From assembly GCF_041146395.1 (NCBI RefSeq), contig NC_090989.1:49316501-49380500 (forward strand): DNA of 64,000 nt. Direction: 5' to 3'. The DNA is from Eulemur rufifrons. Taxonomy: Eukaryota > Chordata > Mammalia > Primates > Lemuridae. This document shows, piece by piece, positions 36,040-48,289 of the stretch. The notes beneath the pieces are model-generated. The model saw only the letters and a program-made list of their open reading frames with translations. It was not told the origin of the DNA and did not search any database. A program made the translations under genes and the position numbers. How positions within the stretch are numbered: position 1 is the first letter of the stretch; the number at the start of each line of letters is the position of its first letter.

Positions 36040-36990
36040 TCTCTGTTCATTTTTTTTTGTCTCTTTCTTTTCTGCAGTTTATTTGTGTATTTCCTGCTCA
36101 CAGGGAAAAACTAAGCTTACTGAGGTTTCTTTTAGCAATGTCCTATTTATTGTTAATTCAATTTTGTTAGTTTTTCATTTCAAATATTGAAATTTTCAAT
36201 TCTAGAATTTCATTGTTTTATTTTTTGTTTTTCTTTTGAGATCTTTTTCTCTTTACTCTTTATATTCATCCTTTTCTTTAAATCCCTAAACATATTAATC
36301 TACAGTTGTTTGCTGATTCAAACATCAAGGTGTCGTCTCTTTCTCTATTTCTATTGACTATTTTTTTTTTCTGTTTACAGGTTACATTTGCCTTTTTCAC
36401 TGTATATCTAGAAACTTTTAATTGTAGGCTGGGCCTTGTGGATGTTATATAATTTAAAAACTGAATTGTATTTTATTCCTGTGAAGATTATTGAGTTTTA
36501 ATCTGTCAAGTAGTTAATTTAGTTGTGGTTTAGATTGATCCTATTGAGGCTTAAATTGGGCTTTTAAAATGTAAGTTATAGTAGCCCTTGCTGTAAAACT
36601 AGAATAGCCTCACATTTTAAAATGTGGTATGTCTAAATTCTCAACGTACTTCCAGGCTCTTTAGTGAAGTCTTAAAGCTATAAATATTTGGAGCTCCAGT
36701 TTCCCAGCTCTGTTCAAGTTTCAGAAACTTTGTTCATTTCACAACCCTTCAGTATCCTCTATTCATCTTCCTGCAGTCTCAGGATACATAAGCACATCTG
36801 AGTATAAGAACAAATACTCAGGAATAGCCCTGAGCACATTTCTGGGGCTCTTACTCTGCAACTTCCTTTTCTCTGGTAACTGTCCCTCAAATACACCTCA
36901 CCTCCAAAAATCTTCTCTCTTTTCTTTATACTCACCAAGTTTGCTGCTTTCTGTTTGGTTTTCCTCTGTGCCACATTCTGGAAATTTCCC
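36040..36990 (-). mobile_element. Probable ancient L1M fragment
   Basis: T-rich text with phrases like 'tttcaattctagaatttc' near 36196, 'ctattgactattttttttt' near 36351 and 'ttgtggatgttatataattt' near 36435 parallels the L1M-type block at 14180-15600. Strongly decayed; limits approximate. Confidence 0.4.
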
Positions 36991-36999
36991 TATGGGGGA

Positions 37000-38512
37000 C
37001 ATTATTTAGTTTACCTTGCGTGTCATTCTTTGTCAAGGATCAGAGTTCTTTATTGTTGATTACTAGAAACCATTTTGTGTTATTTATGACAGGATGGTAA
37101 GTACAATAACAGTCACTTTGTCATTTCCATCCCATAAGTACTCATACCTACAAAATTTTGAGAGAAAATACTAAATCCCAAAGATATATAAAGATATGAT
37201 TCACTTCCAGAGTGAATGCTATTTTCATATATGCAAAAATTTATATTAAATATTTTAGAAGGAATCTTAAATAAATAATAAATGCATTATAATTAATATT
37301 TCAGAAGGGAAAGATGATAAGAAAAGGGAACCATAATAAACAAAGTAGTTATAGACTATCAGAGAATGTGTAATCAGTTTGCCAAATGAAGTTCCTAAAA
37401 ACAAAAGAGATATATTGGAATAGAAATATTAATGAATCTGTAACTAAAAATAGCACATTATTTAAGAAAATTCTAGGAATTCTTTGAGTGAAATAAAAAG
37501 AAATAAAAATCTTTATAAATGTTTTATTTGAAAGAATTAGTGGAAGTGAAAGTATTCTGAAAGTCTCAGAAAAATGGGATTGAATAGGAGTTAACGGGAC
37601 AATTATTAGTATTTTTGTTTTTGTCTATACACACACACACACACACTCTGTTCTTTATTTGTTTAATAAGCATTTTTTTAAGTTTAAGTTAATAGAAAGA
37701 AGAATTAAAAATATATGAAAATCAGTAGCTCCAGCACGAACAAATGCAAGCAACAAGTCTACCATTATTTCACATACCTCAACTCAAACACTTTAATGTT
37801 CATTGTCTGTGATCTCTGATTCCAAAGAAGTGCTGTTATATTGAATATTTCAAAATATGTCCAACTTAAAAATATTAAAGAAATTTTAATAGAAAGTTAT
37901 AAAATACGAAATAAGGTAAAAGCTATGAGTGAAATATGTATGTAAATACATAAATTTAAAGTTTTTAAAAAGTAGATATGGTCACAAGAAGGCTCAGATA
38001 GGCTTTCTTTAATAGAAGTATATCACTGCTCAATTTTAATTCAAAAAAATCAACAAGCTCACTTAATTTGTTTGCAGCATTTTATACTCCAGCTCTGTAT
38101 CCACAAAATTATTTCCTCTATCAGCTTCCTTTTTGTAGATGCAAGCATTCAGTGATTTATCTGATATGCAGCAGTTGTTTATCAGAATCTCTTAAAGGTG
38201 TCATGGGTAGTTATAAACTTTATCATTAGCAGAATCAAATAGAAAACAAATATTTTGTTATTTGTTATGATTAAGAATATAAATGGAGGGAACAGAAATG
38301 TCATAGTATTATTTCATGCAGCATATGAAATATTTGGAAAAGGGTATTAAAAATAGAGCTTTGAATATTTAAGGATAGAGTAGCAAATATACATGGGTGT
38401 GAAAATAGATGAAACTATTGGAAGGTTGCTATTAGAAATAAGAGGTCCAATTCTTATTTAGATCATACATACAGTATATAAAAAATTTCAATTGCCTATT
38501 AATATAGAGTAC
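37000..38512. other. AT-rich sequence, no gene seen
   Basis: An (AC)9 microsatellite lies at 37629-37646. No other recognisable element. Confidence 0.4.
37629..37646 (+). repeat. (AC)9 microsatellite
   Basis: A pure AC run. Confidence 0.95.
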
Positions 38513-39165
38513 TTTGATTTGGTTCTCAGTTTGTTGTTGGCATATAGGAATACCACTGATTTCCGTACATTGATTTTGTAAACTGAGACTTTGATTAATT
38601 TGTTTATCAATTCCAGTAGTCTCATGGTAGAATCTTTGGGGTTTTCTACATATAAGATCATATAGTCAGCAAAGAGTGAGAATTTGACCTCTTCTGCCAC
38701 CATTTGGATGCCCTTGATATTCTTTTCTTGTCTAATTGCTTTGGCTAGGATTTCCAGCACTATGTTGAATAAAAGCAGTGATAGAGGGCAACCTTGTCTG
38801 GTTCTAGTTCTAAGTCGGAATGCTTTCAATTTTTCCCTGTTCAGTATGATGTTGGCTGTGGGTTTGTCATTTATGGCATTTATCATTTTTTTAGGTAAGT
38901 CCCATCTATGCCTATTTTGTTAAACATTCTTATAAAAGGGTGCTGAATTTGTCGAATGATCAACACTTACATGCACATATAGCAGTAACATTCATCGGTG
39001 TAGGGCAGGTGGAGGGGCGAGGAGGGGATGGGTATATTCACACCTAATGGGTGTGGTGTGCACCATCTGGGGGATGGACACACTTGAAGCTCTGACTCAG
39101 GTGGGGCAAAAGACAATATATGTAACCTAAACATTTGTACTCTCATAATATACTGAAATACATAT
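38513..39165 (+). mobile_element. Lemur-type L1, 5'-inverted (twin-primed) insertion
   Basis: Bases 38513-38957 are ORF2 reverse-transcriptase sequence on the minus strand. The readable frame 38488-38886 includes [19 protein letters not shown] and [12 protein letters not shown]; the latter is the catalytic FADD box with one Asp replaced by Tyr. At about 38958 the strand flips, and 38958-39165 is a plus-strand L1 3' UTR of strepsirrhine type ('gtaacattcatcgg', 'gatgggtatattcacacc', 'accatctgggggatgg', 'atatatgtaacctaaac'). An inverted 5' piece joined to a forward 3' end is the hallmark of twin priming; here more than 1 kb between them is missing. A poly-A tail is not preserved; an (AC)n tract follows. 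Confidence 0.85.
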
Positions 39166-39168
39166 ATG

Positions 39169-39184
39169 TATACACACACACACA
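39169..39184 (+). repeat. (AC)n tract at L1 3' end
   Basis: A TACACACAC run directly follows the L1 3' end, where a poly-A tail would be expected. Confidence 0.85.
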
Positions 39185-41461
39185 GTACGGACATAACAGA
39201 GCTTACCAGTGTTTAATATCAGAAGTATTGTTTTTTGTTTCATGTGAAAGACTTTTGAGTTTCAGATAAAGTTATTGAAACAGTTTCCAATATTAAACTT
39301 ATTCATATATAATGTATTTTTCTTTCCATGGGTAGCAAGCTTAAATCAACCCTACTCTATCACCAATAAAAAATCATTTTTTATTAACAGTGGGTCAATT
39401 TCCCATTCTCTACATTAGTTACAAAGTCTTTCTCTAAATTATGGGGAACTCAGTTTTATTTTTCAAATACTTTGTATGTAAATATATGATTTATATTTAA
39501 ATTAAAGAGTTTTAATTATAAATGGGAAGAAAAATTAATTGATCTAGGCAGGAAATAAATAACATAGCTAAGATTTGCTCTTAGCTAAACAAAATAAAAT
39601 AATTTTCTAAGTCAACATTTATGTTACCTTGCATTGACATAAATACAGAGGAAGATTTATGTTGATCACACTAAGAAAAAACTTATATTTGTTATTAATA
39701 TTGACAAAAATTATCTTAAATACAATTGGAGGGGTGAAGAAACAACAATCAAGTTTTATTTTTAATTTATTCCTTTAATTTAAAAAGTTCCCACTGAAGA
39801 ACAGTCATACTTATCATTGTTGCATAACTATTTTAAAATTTAGCAAGTTAGGGTTCTAATCTATTGCTAGCTTCTCTGTTTAATCCAGAGATTTGAAAAA
39901 TTCATATTTCTTTTCTGCTTTGATTTCTCTGATGGCTAGCTTTGACTTTTTTGCTTATACATTTCTCATTGCACACTCAATGTGGCAAATTTCTTGAAAT
40001 TATTGGAAATAAGTAAATGCTGTCAAAAGGATTACTTTGGTTTAGAAATTCTTTTTCTTTTTATTTCAGCCTATCATCATGGGGGTACAAAAGTTCTTTG
40101 CAGCAGTTTATCACATCATAATTTATGCAAATCTGTGAAATTAATGGCAATGAGAATAAGCTTTAGAAAAACCTCATTTTTCCTCACTGCAAATTATATT
40201 TTGAAAATGGAGTATTTTTAATCTGTTCATCGGCTTTGTTACTCCTTTTATGGCCATGTAAATCTCATAGGCAACATTCACTTAATCTCTTTATTAGTTT
40301 TTTTTAATGAAAAATTCTGTTGGGAAGGGAAATTGTGACTAGTTCTCTAGAGGTAAATCTAAGAGACAAGAAGTAAGAGAACTGATAATTAAAGCAAAGA
40401 AAAATCAAATGTCCTCAATTTCTCAGTTGTAAAATAAAGCTTTGACTAAAACAACTGATGACAAGGTATCCTTGCTGCTCACTGAATACTTCATAGGCAG
40501 ATGATTATTTTACAAAACCAGAGATTTTTTTTGTTAAATATTAGCAAGGTTGCGTTTTAATTTTAGTTCACAAACTTTCAATTTTTCCATCCTTTTGGTT
40601 TTGCTACTAGGTCCTCTATGGCATGTTCTTCTAAATAACTCCTCATAAAAAACCATTTAGATTGTAGTCATTAACCTGGGAATACTTAATTCATTCACCT
40701 AAATCTCTAAGAAACTTTAACTGTTTACTACTAGTTATTTTTAAACCAACTAATAGTTTAGCATTTATGTATTTTAACAATAAGCTAAAATACTGGATTT
40801 ATATATGTATTCAGAAAAGTTTTTAACTATAGAAAAATTATTCTAATGTGTGATGTTGTAAGAAATGTGTTATATCACATATGCATGTAAGTTTGGAACT
40901 CTGAACAAAGCCCAATATGTAAGAGGAGTGACTAATACAGGTGAAAGTAAAACTAGAAATGGTATCATTTGTAGCTTTCTAAGTGTAAAGAAAAAGGATA
41001 AAGAAAAAAGGAAGAAAAGCTGTAATCGTTTTGAATTTTCTGATTAAATTTAACAATTCGGTAAATTTGAAATAGTGTTTTTATTTATTGTGACACACTT
41101 CTAGGAGTTACCTGTTTTTGCTAACTTAACCTAAATTCTATTTATTCCTATCACACCCCTTCTCCTCCTCCAAGAAAATAAAAACCTTATTTTCCTAAAC
41201 TATTGTTAATCAATTAATTATTACTGTACATTACTTAGTTCAATAATACTTACATAAGTAAGGTAATTTATTAATGTTTGAGAACTGCACAAAAGAAAGT
41301 AATGAATAGGATATTGAAAGTATTTGGAATCAGACGAAGGGTTGAGAAGAGAAGAGAAAGTGAACAAATAACTGTGATTCATATAAGAAAATACCCAAAG
41401 GTCTCCAGTGTTCCCCAAAGAAAACAGAACATTAAATTGAGGTTTGTAAATTAGTACAGCC
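39185..41461. other. AT-rich sequence, no gene seen
   Basis: Several frames of 60-80 codons (39982-40221 plus, 40865-41047 plus, 41221-41463 minus) show no domains. No repeat recognised with confidence. Confidence 0.4.
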
Positions 41462-42050
41462 ATTATGGAAAACAGTTGTCTGTATTCCCATTTTTACAAC
41501 AGCACTATTCACAGTAGCCAAGATATGGAATCAACTTAAAAATCCAACTACAGAAAATGTGGTATATATTGTATATGTACACAGTGGAATACTGTTCAGC
41601 CGTAAAACAGAATGAAATCCTGTCATTTGTGGCAACATGGATGAACCTGGAGGACTTTATGCTAAGTGAAATAACCCAGGACAGAAAGACAAACACTGCC
41701 TGATGTCACTCATGTGAAATCTAAAAAAGTTGATTTCGTAGAAGCAGAGAGTAAATTAGTGGTTATCAGAGGCTGAAGAGGGTAGGGGGTGCAGGGAATG
41801 GGGAGAGATGGGTACCAAGTAACTGTTAGAATAAATTCTGATGTTCCGTTATACAGTAGGGTGACTACAGCAAACAACAATGTATATATTTCAAAATGAC
41901 TATAAGAGAAGATTTTGAATGTTATTAGCACAAAGAAATGATAAATGACTCTGATTTGATCGTTATACAATGTATACATGCATTGTAATATGACATTGTA
42001 TCTATAAATATGTATATGTGTCAATTAAAAATAAAATTTATTAATAATAA
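41462..42050 (+). mobile_element. L1MA/MB-type 3' end, plus strand
   Basis: The ORF2 end is recognisable: 'gaaaacagttgtctgtattc' near 41469, 'cagcactattcacagtagcc' near 41501, 'gtggaatactgttcagccgt' near 41584 and 'ctgatgtcactcatgtgaaa' near 41700. It is followed by a 3' UTR (41730-42035) and an A-rich end 'caattaaaaataaaattt'. The frame is broken. Confidence 0.85.
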
Positions 42051-42655
42051 ATGGAAGTTATCTACTTATATATTATGATCACTGTGGATGTAATATAGCA
42101 TATGCTGATTAATTTATAGCATTTTCTTTATGACTTAAATTAATGAGAAATTATTTACTCTCCTTTTATCCAACTCTTAACATTTTCTCAGAAATGACAC
42201 GTTTCTTACTAATGTGCTGTATTGACTATTGTTTTCTAAGCTACTTAATTTTACTTTTACTTTTTGTAATACTGTTTTACTATATTTCCCTTTAAAACAC
42301 ATTTTTGTTGGTAATTCCACATGCAGAAATTAGAATCAAATTATATTGTATAGAGAATTTAAGGATTCCTTTCACACATCTTTTTCTAGGAATTAGATTT
42401 CTAGGTCAGGATTATGTCTTTGTGATTTTTATTTTTAGTAAACATACCCCTAGTGAAATGTTTCAGATGGATAACTTTGCACAGTAAAATACCACTCTAG
42501 TCAAAGAAACCATACTTCACTTTTAGAATGATTTTCATTTTATGTAGTTTACATAGACTTCTGATTGTAATTTAAAGAGATTGATGGAAGGGAATTGTTT
42601 AATATTGTAGTAAGAAGAATTGAATTATTTGGTGGGCTTAGATTGTAAAAGTTAT
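42051..42655. other. AT-rich sequence, nothing recognised
   Basis: No coding or repeat signal is visible. Confidence 0.4.
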
Positions 42656-42659
42656 TAAT

Positions 42660-43305
42660 TTCTTTTTTTTATTGATACATAATAATTGTACATATTCATG
42701 GAGCACATGTTATATTTTGATACTAGCATATAACATTATAATGGTCAAATCAGGGTAATTTGGACATGATTCACCTGAAACATTTATCATTGCTTTATGT
42801 TGGGAGCATTTGAAAACTTCTAGCTATTCTGAAATATAATAAATTGTTGTTAATTATAGTTGTCCTATTGCACTATTGAACACTAGAACTTTTTCCTTCT
42901 ATTTTACAGAATTACCCCTTCCCCAACACCTCTTCATTACTCCTTCCTACCACCCTTACCAATCTCTAGTAGCCACCATTCTATTCATTACCTCCTTGAG
43001 ATCAATTTTTTAAGTCCCATATATGAGTGTGAAAAATGCAACATTTGTCTTTCTGTGCCTTGTTTTTTCACTTAAAATAATGACCTTCAGATCTATTCAT
43101 GTTTCTGCAAATGACAAAATTTCCTTCTTTTTCATGGCTAAATAATATTCCATTGTATACGTACACCACATCTTTTTTATCCATTCGTCCCTTGATAATC
43201 ACTTAAGCTGATTCCACATTTTAGCCATTGTGAATAATGCTGCAATAAACACTGAAGTGCAAATATCTTCTGGTTACATTTCATGTCTTTTTTTTTTTTT
43301 CCGAA
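42660..43305 (-). mobile_element. L1MA/PB-type 3' end, minus strand
   Basis: It starts with a T run (42661-42670, the inverted poly-A), then shows the reversed 3' UTR ('attgatacataataattgt', 'cattgctttatgttgggag', 'tagttgtcctattgcac') and the ORF2 end ('ggctaaataatattccattg', 'tgaataatgctgcaataaac'). It is cut off on its 5' side near 43305 by a second T run. Confidence 0.85.
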
Positions 43306-43866
43306 GTCTTGGCTTTCCAATAATGAGATTTCCAAACAAACACTTAACTTAGTTATGCACTATTGTAATGGCAATATAGTTTGAAAGAGGGGGAGGTGTC
43401 CTGTAATCAGTCACTTTGTTGATACGGCAAAACTGAGCTTCACTTGGACAATCTTAAGAGAAAGGGAGTCACCAGAGAAAGTTGTTTCTGATTGTTCAGT
43501 GTAATCTTTCATTCTTAGTTAATATATCTTTTTTAACCTCATTTTTATGGAATGTTTTATGGTTAAATTTTATTTTCTCCATATAGCCAGATATAAACCA
43601 ATTTTTGCCTTATTTTATTTCTTATTCTTTTAAATTTAACTTTCTACTTTAGGAAATTATATTTCTTAGTATGTCTTTAAAATCCAGGACAAATATACTT
43701 ATCAGAGTCGTGGTTCCGTCTTTTTAGAAAATTTCAATATGTGTCTTTGAACATTTGAAGTTATTAATTAAAAGGATAGAAAAATAAAATAATAAAGTCC
43801 TACTTAGATAATAAAAGGGAATTAAATTATTTCCCTACCCCATGAAATATTAGACATTCATTGCAA
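43306..43866. other. No gene seen
   Basis: AT-rich DNA between an inverted L1 and the hAT transposon. Confidence 0.4.
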
Positions 43867-44064
43867 CTGTGATACCTAAGCCCCCATGCCCCGCAGTGGC
43901 AGTGGACCAGTACCCAGTACTAGTATGTGGCCTCTTAGGAACCAGGGCTCCCAGCAGGAGGTGAGCGGTGGGCCAGCAAGCAAGCAAAGCTTCATCTGTA
44001 TTTGCAACCACTCCCCATTGTTTGCATCATGGCCTGAGTTCCGCCTTCTGTCAGATCAGCATAG

Positions 44065-44150
44065 CATTACATTCTCATAGGAGCACCACCACTGCTGTAA
44101 ACTGCACATGAGCAGGATCTAGGTTGCCCACTCCTCATGAGAATCTGATG
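44065..44150. repeat. Subterminal inverted repeat of the hAT element
   Basis: The left arm 44065-44083 (core ATTCTCATAGGAG) is complementary to the right arm 44131-44150 (core CTCCTCATGAGAAT), with a 47-base loop. It could be a transposase-binding or hairpin structure. Its role is inferred only from its position about 200 bases inside the left end. Confidence 0.65.
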
Positions 44151-44529
44151 CCTGATGATCTGAGGTGGAGCTGAGGCAGTGATGCTAGTTCTGGAGAAAG
44201 GGTGCGAATACAAATTATCATTAGCAGAGAGGTTTGACTGCCCAGAAACCATAATAAATCAATTGCTTACAAATGCGTATCAAAATCCTATCAGTGAGTG
44301 GCAAGTAACAATTAAGCTGCATCTGGTGGTAGGCTTTATAGTGCTAAGTGAGCATCTTACTTCAATTGTAAAGCTGAATGTGGTGGCAGCCTTTAAGTCA
44401 GAATCCAATACTTGTTTTAGTCCTTGTGTGGCCTGCTCATTTTATTTACCACTTCCATCTGCACCATTTCCCCCCCGCACTGTACACTTGTCTCAGTCAC
44501 AGTTCTGATAAGCCCACAAGTTAACCGTA

Positions 44530-46366
44530 GTAAAAATGAGTAAAAAAACAAACATCGCTGGAGAGATTTGGTAAGGGGGAAAAGATCCAATGATGAGACC
44601 ACAGAAGGCAATAAGACTGCCAACAAAATGAAAGCTGCATTTCAAAGAAAATACCAAGAGTCCTACTTAAATTACACATTCATTGCAACAGGTGATTCAC
44701 ATTCTCTAATCCCACCTTTGTGTAATACATGGTGACTGGCAATCCAACGAAGTCATGAAAGCTTCAAAACTGCTTCACCGCATGGAGACAAAGCACCCCA
44801 CATTAAAAGACAAGTCTTTGGAGTTTTTCAAAAGAAAACAATATGAACATGAAGAACAGAAACAATTATTGAAGGCTGCCATTTCATCAAATATGTCTGC
44901 ACTGACAGCATCATCCTTAGTGGCTAAACACATTGCTAAAGCTAAGAAGTCCTTTACTGTTGGTGAAGAATTGATCCTACCTACTGCTAGGGACATTTGC
45001 ATGAACTTTTAGGAGAGGCTGTGGTTCAAAATGTAACACATGTTCCTCTTTCGGTTAGCACCATAACTAGACAAATTGATGAAATAAAAGAGGATATTTA
45101 GACACAATTGCTAGAGAGGATTAATGAGTCACCATGGTATGCAATCTAGGTTGACAAGTCTACCGATATTGACAACAAGGCAACAATACTTGTTTTTGTG
45201 CCATACATTTTTTAAAAGGATGTGCATGAGAATATGTTATGTGTACTTTTGTTTCCAACCAACACCACAGCTGCAGAACTATTCAAGTCTTTGAATGATT
45301 GCATAACTGAATTGGTCATTTTGTTTCGGTATATGCACAGACAGAGCGGCTACCATGACTGGACAGCTTTCTGGTTTGACTACTTGGGTCCAGGATGTCT
45401 CTTCTGAATATGCATCTATGCGCTGTGTCATCCATAGAGAAATGCTGGCTAGCTGAAAAATGTCACCGGAACTAAACAACGTTTTGCAGGTTGTGATTAA
45501 AATTATCAACCACATTAAAGTACATGCCCTTAACTCACTTCTGTTTACACAGCTCTGTAAGGAAATAGACGCAGAGCACACAGGTCTTCTCTTACACACA
45601 GAAGTGAGATGGTTTTCTAAAGATGGACAGAGTTTTGAGTTACGAGAGCCACTCGAGGTATTTCTTTTAGAAAAGCAGTCACCACTGGCAGCATATTTCA
45701 GTGACACACTTGTGTGATATATTCAACCTGCTCAACAAACTCAATCTGTCACTTCAGGGGAGAATGACAACTGTGTTCAAGTTGGCAGACAGAGTGGCTG
45801 CAGTCAAAGCCAAATTGGAATTATGGGGGCAATGAGTAAACATTGGAATTTTTGACATATTTCAAACATTAGCAGAGAGTTTGAAAGAGACTGAGCCAGG
45901 GCCTTCTTTGTCCCAGCTGGTGCATGATCACCTATCTCAGTTTTCAAAAGAGTTTGAGCATTACTTCCCAACCACAAAGAAACCCCAAACTGGGAAGGAA
46001 TGAATGGGCGATCCATTTGTGAATAATCCAGGTGAATCAATTTTGTTCATGCTAGAAAAGGATCAGCTGCTTGAGATCACAAATAATGATGACCTTAAAA
46101 GTATGTTTGAGACAACTTCAAATCTCCATGCATTCTGGATTAAAGTCAAGGCAGAACATCCTGAGATTGCCACAAAAGCACTGAAAAACCTTCTTCCATT
46201 TCCAACATCCTATCTTTGTGAAGCAGGGATTTCTGTAGCTACAGCAACCAAAATGAGATTACAGAGTAGCCTGGACATAAGCAATACACTTTGGATGTCA
46301 CTGTCTCCCATTGCCCCCAGATGGGACCATCAAGTTGCAGGAAAACAAGCTCAGGGCTCCCACTGA
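44530..46366 (+). pseudogene. hAT transposase pseudogene (ZBED5/FAM200-like)
   Basis: Translated pieces are collinear with hAT transposases of the ZBED/FAM200 kind. First comes a degenerate BED-finger region whose second cysteine is lost to a TGG/TGA change near 44731. Then 44755-45012 includes HPTLKDKSLEFFKRKQYEHE and AKAKKSFTVGEELILP. The first Asp motif VDKSTD lies at 45150-45167 and the second Asp in ICTDRAATMTG near 45331-45363. The insertion-domain part LLLHTEVRWFSK falls in 45460-45717. The C-terminal hAT dimerisation region FPTSYLCEAGIS (46199-46234; Glu at 46220-46222) ends the fourth piece. The three acidic catalytic residues therefore remain recognisable, but TAG/TGA stops (for example 45099, 45147, 45453-45455, 45834-45836, 46001-46003) and frameshifts (about 45300 and 45714) make it dead. 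A domesticated gene is unlikely. Confidence 0.88.
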
Positions 46367-46551
46367 TTCTGCATATGTTAAGTTCTATAATTATTTCATT
46401 ATATATTACAATGTAACAATAATAGAAATAAAGTGCACAATAAATGTAATGAACTTGTATCATCTTGAAACCATACCCCTCTAACCCCAGTCCATGGAAA
46501 AATTGTCTTCATGAAACTGGTCCTTGGTGCCAAAAAGACTGGGGACCACTT

Positions 46552-48289
46552 CATTTAAAAATCTATGCATAATCTAAGAATGAAGCAATAAGATCACTTA
46601 CATGTAAAAATGAATTGCATCATAAACTTCCATTTATAAACTGTGCATCTATGTATTAAAATCCTCATTTTTACAAGATATTGAATCCACATGCTTCAAA
46701 ATTTTTGATGTGAACAGAAGAAAATTGAAAAATTCTGGTTACACCCTGGGAGGAAAAGTATTACAATGCTGAAAATTAAGGTTGTTGTAACCTATCATAT
46801 CTTTGGCTTGATCTAAGGGCTAAACACAACTTAATATGAAACACTAATGTTAGGAAAAGATTGTTTTAAGATATTTCCTGTACTCATTTTGTCCCATGTA
46901 TCTTTCCTGTGCACTCAGAGAAAAATGACTCTTCTCAGGAACTTCTAGAGAATTCACTATCTTTGTGAAAGGATCAAATTAGATATCTCAGCTACTCTAT
47001 CAGATAGCTTAATATTTCCATTACAATTTGTGAAATTGATATTTTTGCAAATATACAAGAAGTAGTTAGAGAGTGTTTAGGAAAATCCCAAATCTGAGCA
47101 TTTATTGGCTGTTCTGAGCTGCATGCATTATGCTTATTTATTTCCAAGAAATACTAGAATATTGCCCATAGAACAATTATGATATGGTCCTCAAAATCGG
47201 ACCCTAAAGTATGTCTAATTAAAGTCTTCATCTGACAATGATTGTATGTATTGCAGGCCTGTGATTATGACAACTTTCCACAAGGTAAGCATTCCTTTTT
47301 TCAGTAATGATCTCCCAAAATATATTTTTTCAATATGAGAAGATATAAAAGGAAAGCTGTAAGCCAGGAAAAGGGACCATTTTAACAGATCAAACGTTCA
47401 AATAAAAATTTTCAATCAGAAATTTCTTTACTGAAGAAATAGATAGCTAAGTTCTATAACTGACCCTGTTAGATATTTCATCAGATAGACAGACATACGT
47501 TTAGTTTTCAAAAACCACCACCATCGTCTGTGTGAAACAAATTGGCTTTTTCCTATTTTTTTTTTTTTGCCATTATGTCAACTTAAATGTTAAAGTAAAT
47601 ATGTAATTTATTCCTCACATTATAGAGGTCCAATAAAATAATCTGTACTAGGGAAACATTTAAACATTTAAGTGCAGTTAATCTTCTTTCTAAAAAAGAA
47701 AGAAAAGATTTTCAAAGAATTTTGAATATGTGATTCTGCCTTTATGGGATAGGAAAGTTGAGGGTCCAGGGCTTTCTGTGCTGATTTTCAGGAACTCATT
47801 TCTTATGTCCAAAAAATTATCCAAAATGAGCTCATTGATATCTAAAGTTACAAATTAGATACTTACTCTTTTGGTTTTGATTCAGTGCTTTGACTTTCAT
47901 TTTCATTAAAATGCAAATATCCTAAAGATGGAGCTTACTGTTTTATCCTCTCATTTATACCTTCCTGTAAACAATGAGTATACAATCAATATTTCTTAAT
48001 TCACAATGTCAGATGATTTATTAACGTAGACCATGATTGATTTTTGGAGGAAAAGAGAGAAATAAACAATCAATTCCCAATAAGGCACATAGTGCAGAAG
48101 GAGAAAAGTAAAACTGGAAAAGGAACTCATAAAGACAAGGTTATTTATTTCACAATTTTGCTGTTGACCCTGACTCCAGAGAAAACACAGTGATAACATG
48201 AAATAAGTTCTGTATTATTATAGTACACTGAGTGGTAAAAGTGGATATCACAGATGGTTAATATTAGAAAATGTTTGTTAGTAAACATT
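46552..48289. other. AT-rich sequence with one microexon-like motif
   Basis: No repeat is recognised. At 47257-47284 a 28-base segment lies between a TATTGCAG acceptor and a GTAAGC donor. A T run occurs at 47558-47569. Confidence 0.4.
47257..47284 (+). other. Microexon-like 28-base segment
   Basis: It is preceded by a T-rich TTGTATGTATTGCAG and followed by GTAAGC with exonic CAAG before it, a consensus 5' splice site. Frames reading ACDYDNFPQ or PVIMTTFHK are open. No host gene is identifiable in the window and I recognise neither peptide. It may be chance. Confidence 0.2.

Larger units (their letters stand above)
43867..46551 (+). mobile_element. Near full-length fossil hAT DNA transposon, 2,685 bp
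   Basis: The right end reads GACTGGGGACCACTT, close to the complement of a CAGNGGTCCCCAACC hAT terminus. The left end CTGTGATACCTAAGC matches that pattern at about 10 of 15 bases. The 8 bases outside each end (CATTGCAA, 43859-43866; CATTTAAA, 46552-46559) agree at 6 of 8, as expected for an aged 8-bp hAT duplication. A transposase pseudogene fills 44530-46366, and a hairpin-capable inverted repeat lies in the 5' region. AATAAA occurs near 46430. The family relation is to Buster/ZBED-type hATs. Confidence 0.85.

Noticed and set aside
36061..36103. Acceptor-like pyrimidine tract ending in CTGCAG
   Set aside because: No consensus 5' splice site follows and the region looks like decayed L1.
44755..46366. 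A domesticated hAT-derived gene
   Set aside because: Multiple stops and frameshifts break the transposase, and flanking TIRs and duplication show an ordinary dead transposon.
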